Part shown: piece by piece, positions 4,824 through 5,093 of the stretch
Position numbering within the stretch: position 1 is the stretch's first letter
Layout: each line of letters starts with the position of its first letter
NCBI GenBank assembly: GCA_016297805.1
Contig: JAEDFX010000137.1
Span: forward strand, 1-5,093
Direction of reading: 5' to 3'
Length of the DNA: 5,093 nucleotides
Source of the DNA: Treponema sp.
GTDB lineage: Bacteria > Spirochaetota > Spirochaetia > Treponematales > Treponemataceae
The notes under the pieces: generated by a model
What the model was told of the DNA's origin: nothing
The model's input: only the letters and a program-made list of their open reading frames with translations
Databases searched by the model: none
Program-made: the position numbers and the translations under genes

Positions 4824-5093
4824 ATCCCTGCCACCGTAAATAGTACAATGATATGCATTATCTTCATTCCAAAGCGGACACCCCTTTTCTCTTGGGAAAG
4901 GAAATTGACCTTCGGCTATAGAAGCGGCTACTTCAGGTTGATTTTCCATAATCCAGGCAGCCATATACAATGCTTCGCTTTCCATTAAATCTGGCTCAAA
5001 ATTACGGCAGCATTCTCCACACCCATCTGCACAATAAAATTGAGATTTATCGTACCACACCTTTTGAGCAGCACTTATATTTTTATAAGCTTC
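4803..5093 (-). CDS. YkgJ-family cysteine-cluster protein, 3'-truncated and 5'-incomplete
   Basis: The frame is open to the right edge, so the true start is probably outside the window; a GTG at 5060 has no proper Shine-Dalgarno and is an unlikely start. Numbered from that GTG, FYCADGCGECC (C10, C14, C17, C18) is the CxxxCxxCC cluster of the YkgJ (zinc/iron-chelating) family, followed by GCPLW (C61) and HCTIYGGR (C72). Family members continue after this point with a further Cys-Arg (CRxF) motif and usually 50 or more residues. Here the frame ends DLSVSVP and stop, inside the toxin gene's 3' end. The metal site has thus lost its last ligand, and the product is probably non-functional. The family role is poorly known; metal binding is established only by motif. 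Truncation by arrival of the toxin-antitoxin module is the simplest explanation. Confidence 0.8.
   Translation of the reverse strand, partial: EAYKNISAAQKVWYDKSQFYCADGCGECCRNFEPDLMESEALYMAAWIMENQPEVAASIAEGQFPFPREKGCPLWNEDNAYHCTIYGGRDLSVSVP

Noticed and set aside
3997..4829. Target-site duplication or terminal inverted repeats around the toxin-antitoxin module
   Set aside because: No matching flanks of useful length were found by eye at the two ends.

Overview
The window is AT-rich bacterial DNA. Its genes are tightly packed, mostly on the minus strand, with good Shine-Dalgarno sites where starts are clear. No ribosomal RNA or housekeeping marker fixes the taxon. The mix of families (APH-like kinase next to a MATE exporter, a YkgJ cysteine-cluster protein, a Phd/VapC pair) and the base composition would fit a host-associated Treponema-like spirochaete or a low-GC Firmicute. 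That is a guess from style, not proof.

Layout. Bases 1-135 hold two strong hairpins, at least one a bidirectional intrinsic terminator. Bases 136-960 (minus) encode a 274-residue protein whose C-terminal half carries a PD-(D/E)XK nuclease-like signature. Bases 961-1413 are non-coding and hold the most unusual structure here: five 35-36 bp inverted repeats bounded by GCGGTA and TACCGC, spaced at an almost constant 73-74 bp, plus a half unit. Bases 1414-1683 (plus) are a decayed P-loop kinase-like gene running out of the last half unit. Bases 1680-3038 and 3094-3807 (minus) are a MATE exporter and, upstream of it, an APH/choline-kinase-fold protein; they probably form one transcript from an extended -10 promoter near 3829-3837. 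A perfect 12-bp dyad lies in the gap between them. Bases 3826-3996 (minus) hold a short headless ORF.

Bases 3997-4823 (plus) are a complete type II toxin-antitoxin module: a consensus sigma70 promoter overlapped by repeated operator half-sites, a Phd/YefM antitoxin, and an overlapping PIN-domain VapC-like toxin. The toxin's 3' end runs into a YkgJ-family gene (4803-5093, minus) that has lost its C-terminal part exactly there. The toxin-antitoxin module therefore looks like an insertion into a minus-strand operon, and the short ORF on its other side may be the severed tail.

Overall this reads as an accessory region with two scars: a repeat array beside a nuclease-like gene and a broken kinase gene, and a toxin-antitoxin module beside a truncated cysteine-cluster gene. 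The toxin-antitoxin module and the MATE/kinase pair are familiar biology. The palindromic array is the part I cannot match to a known system.
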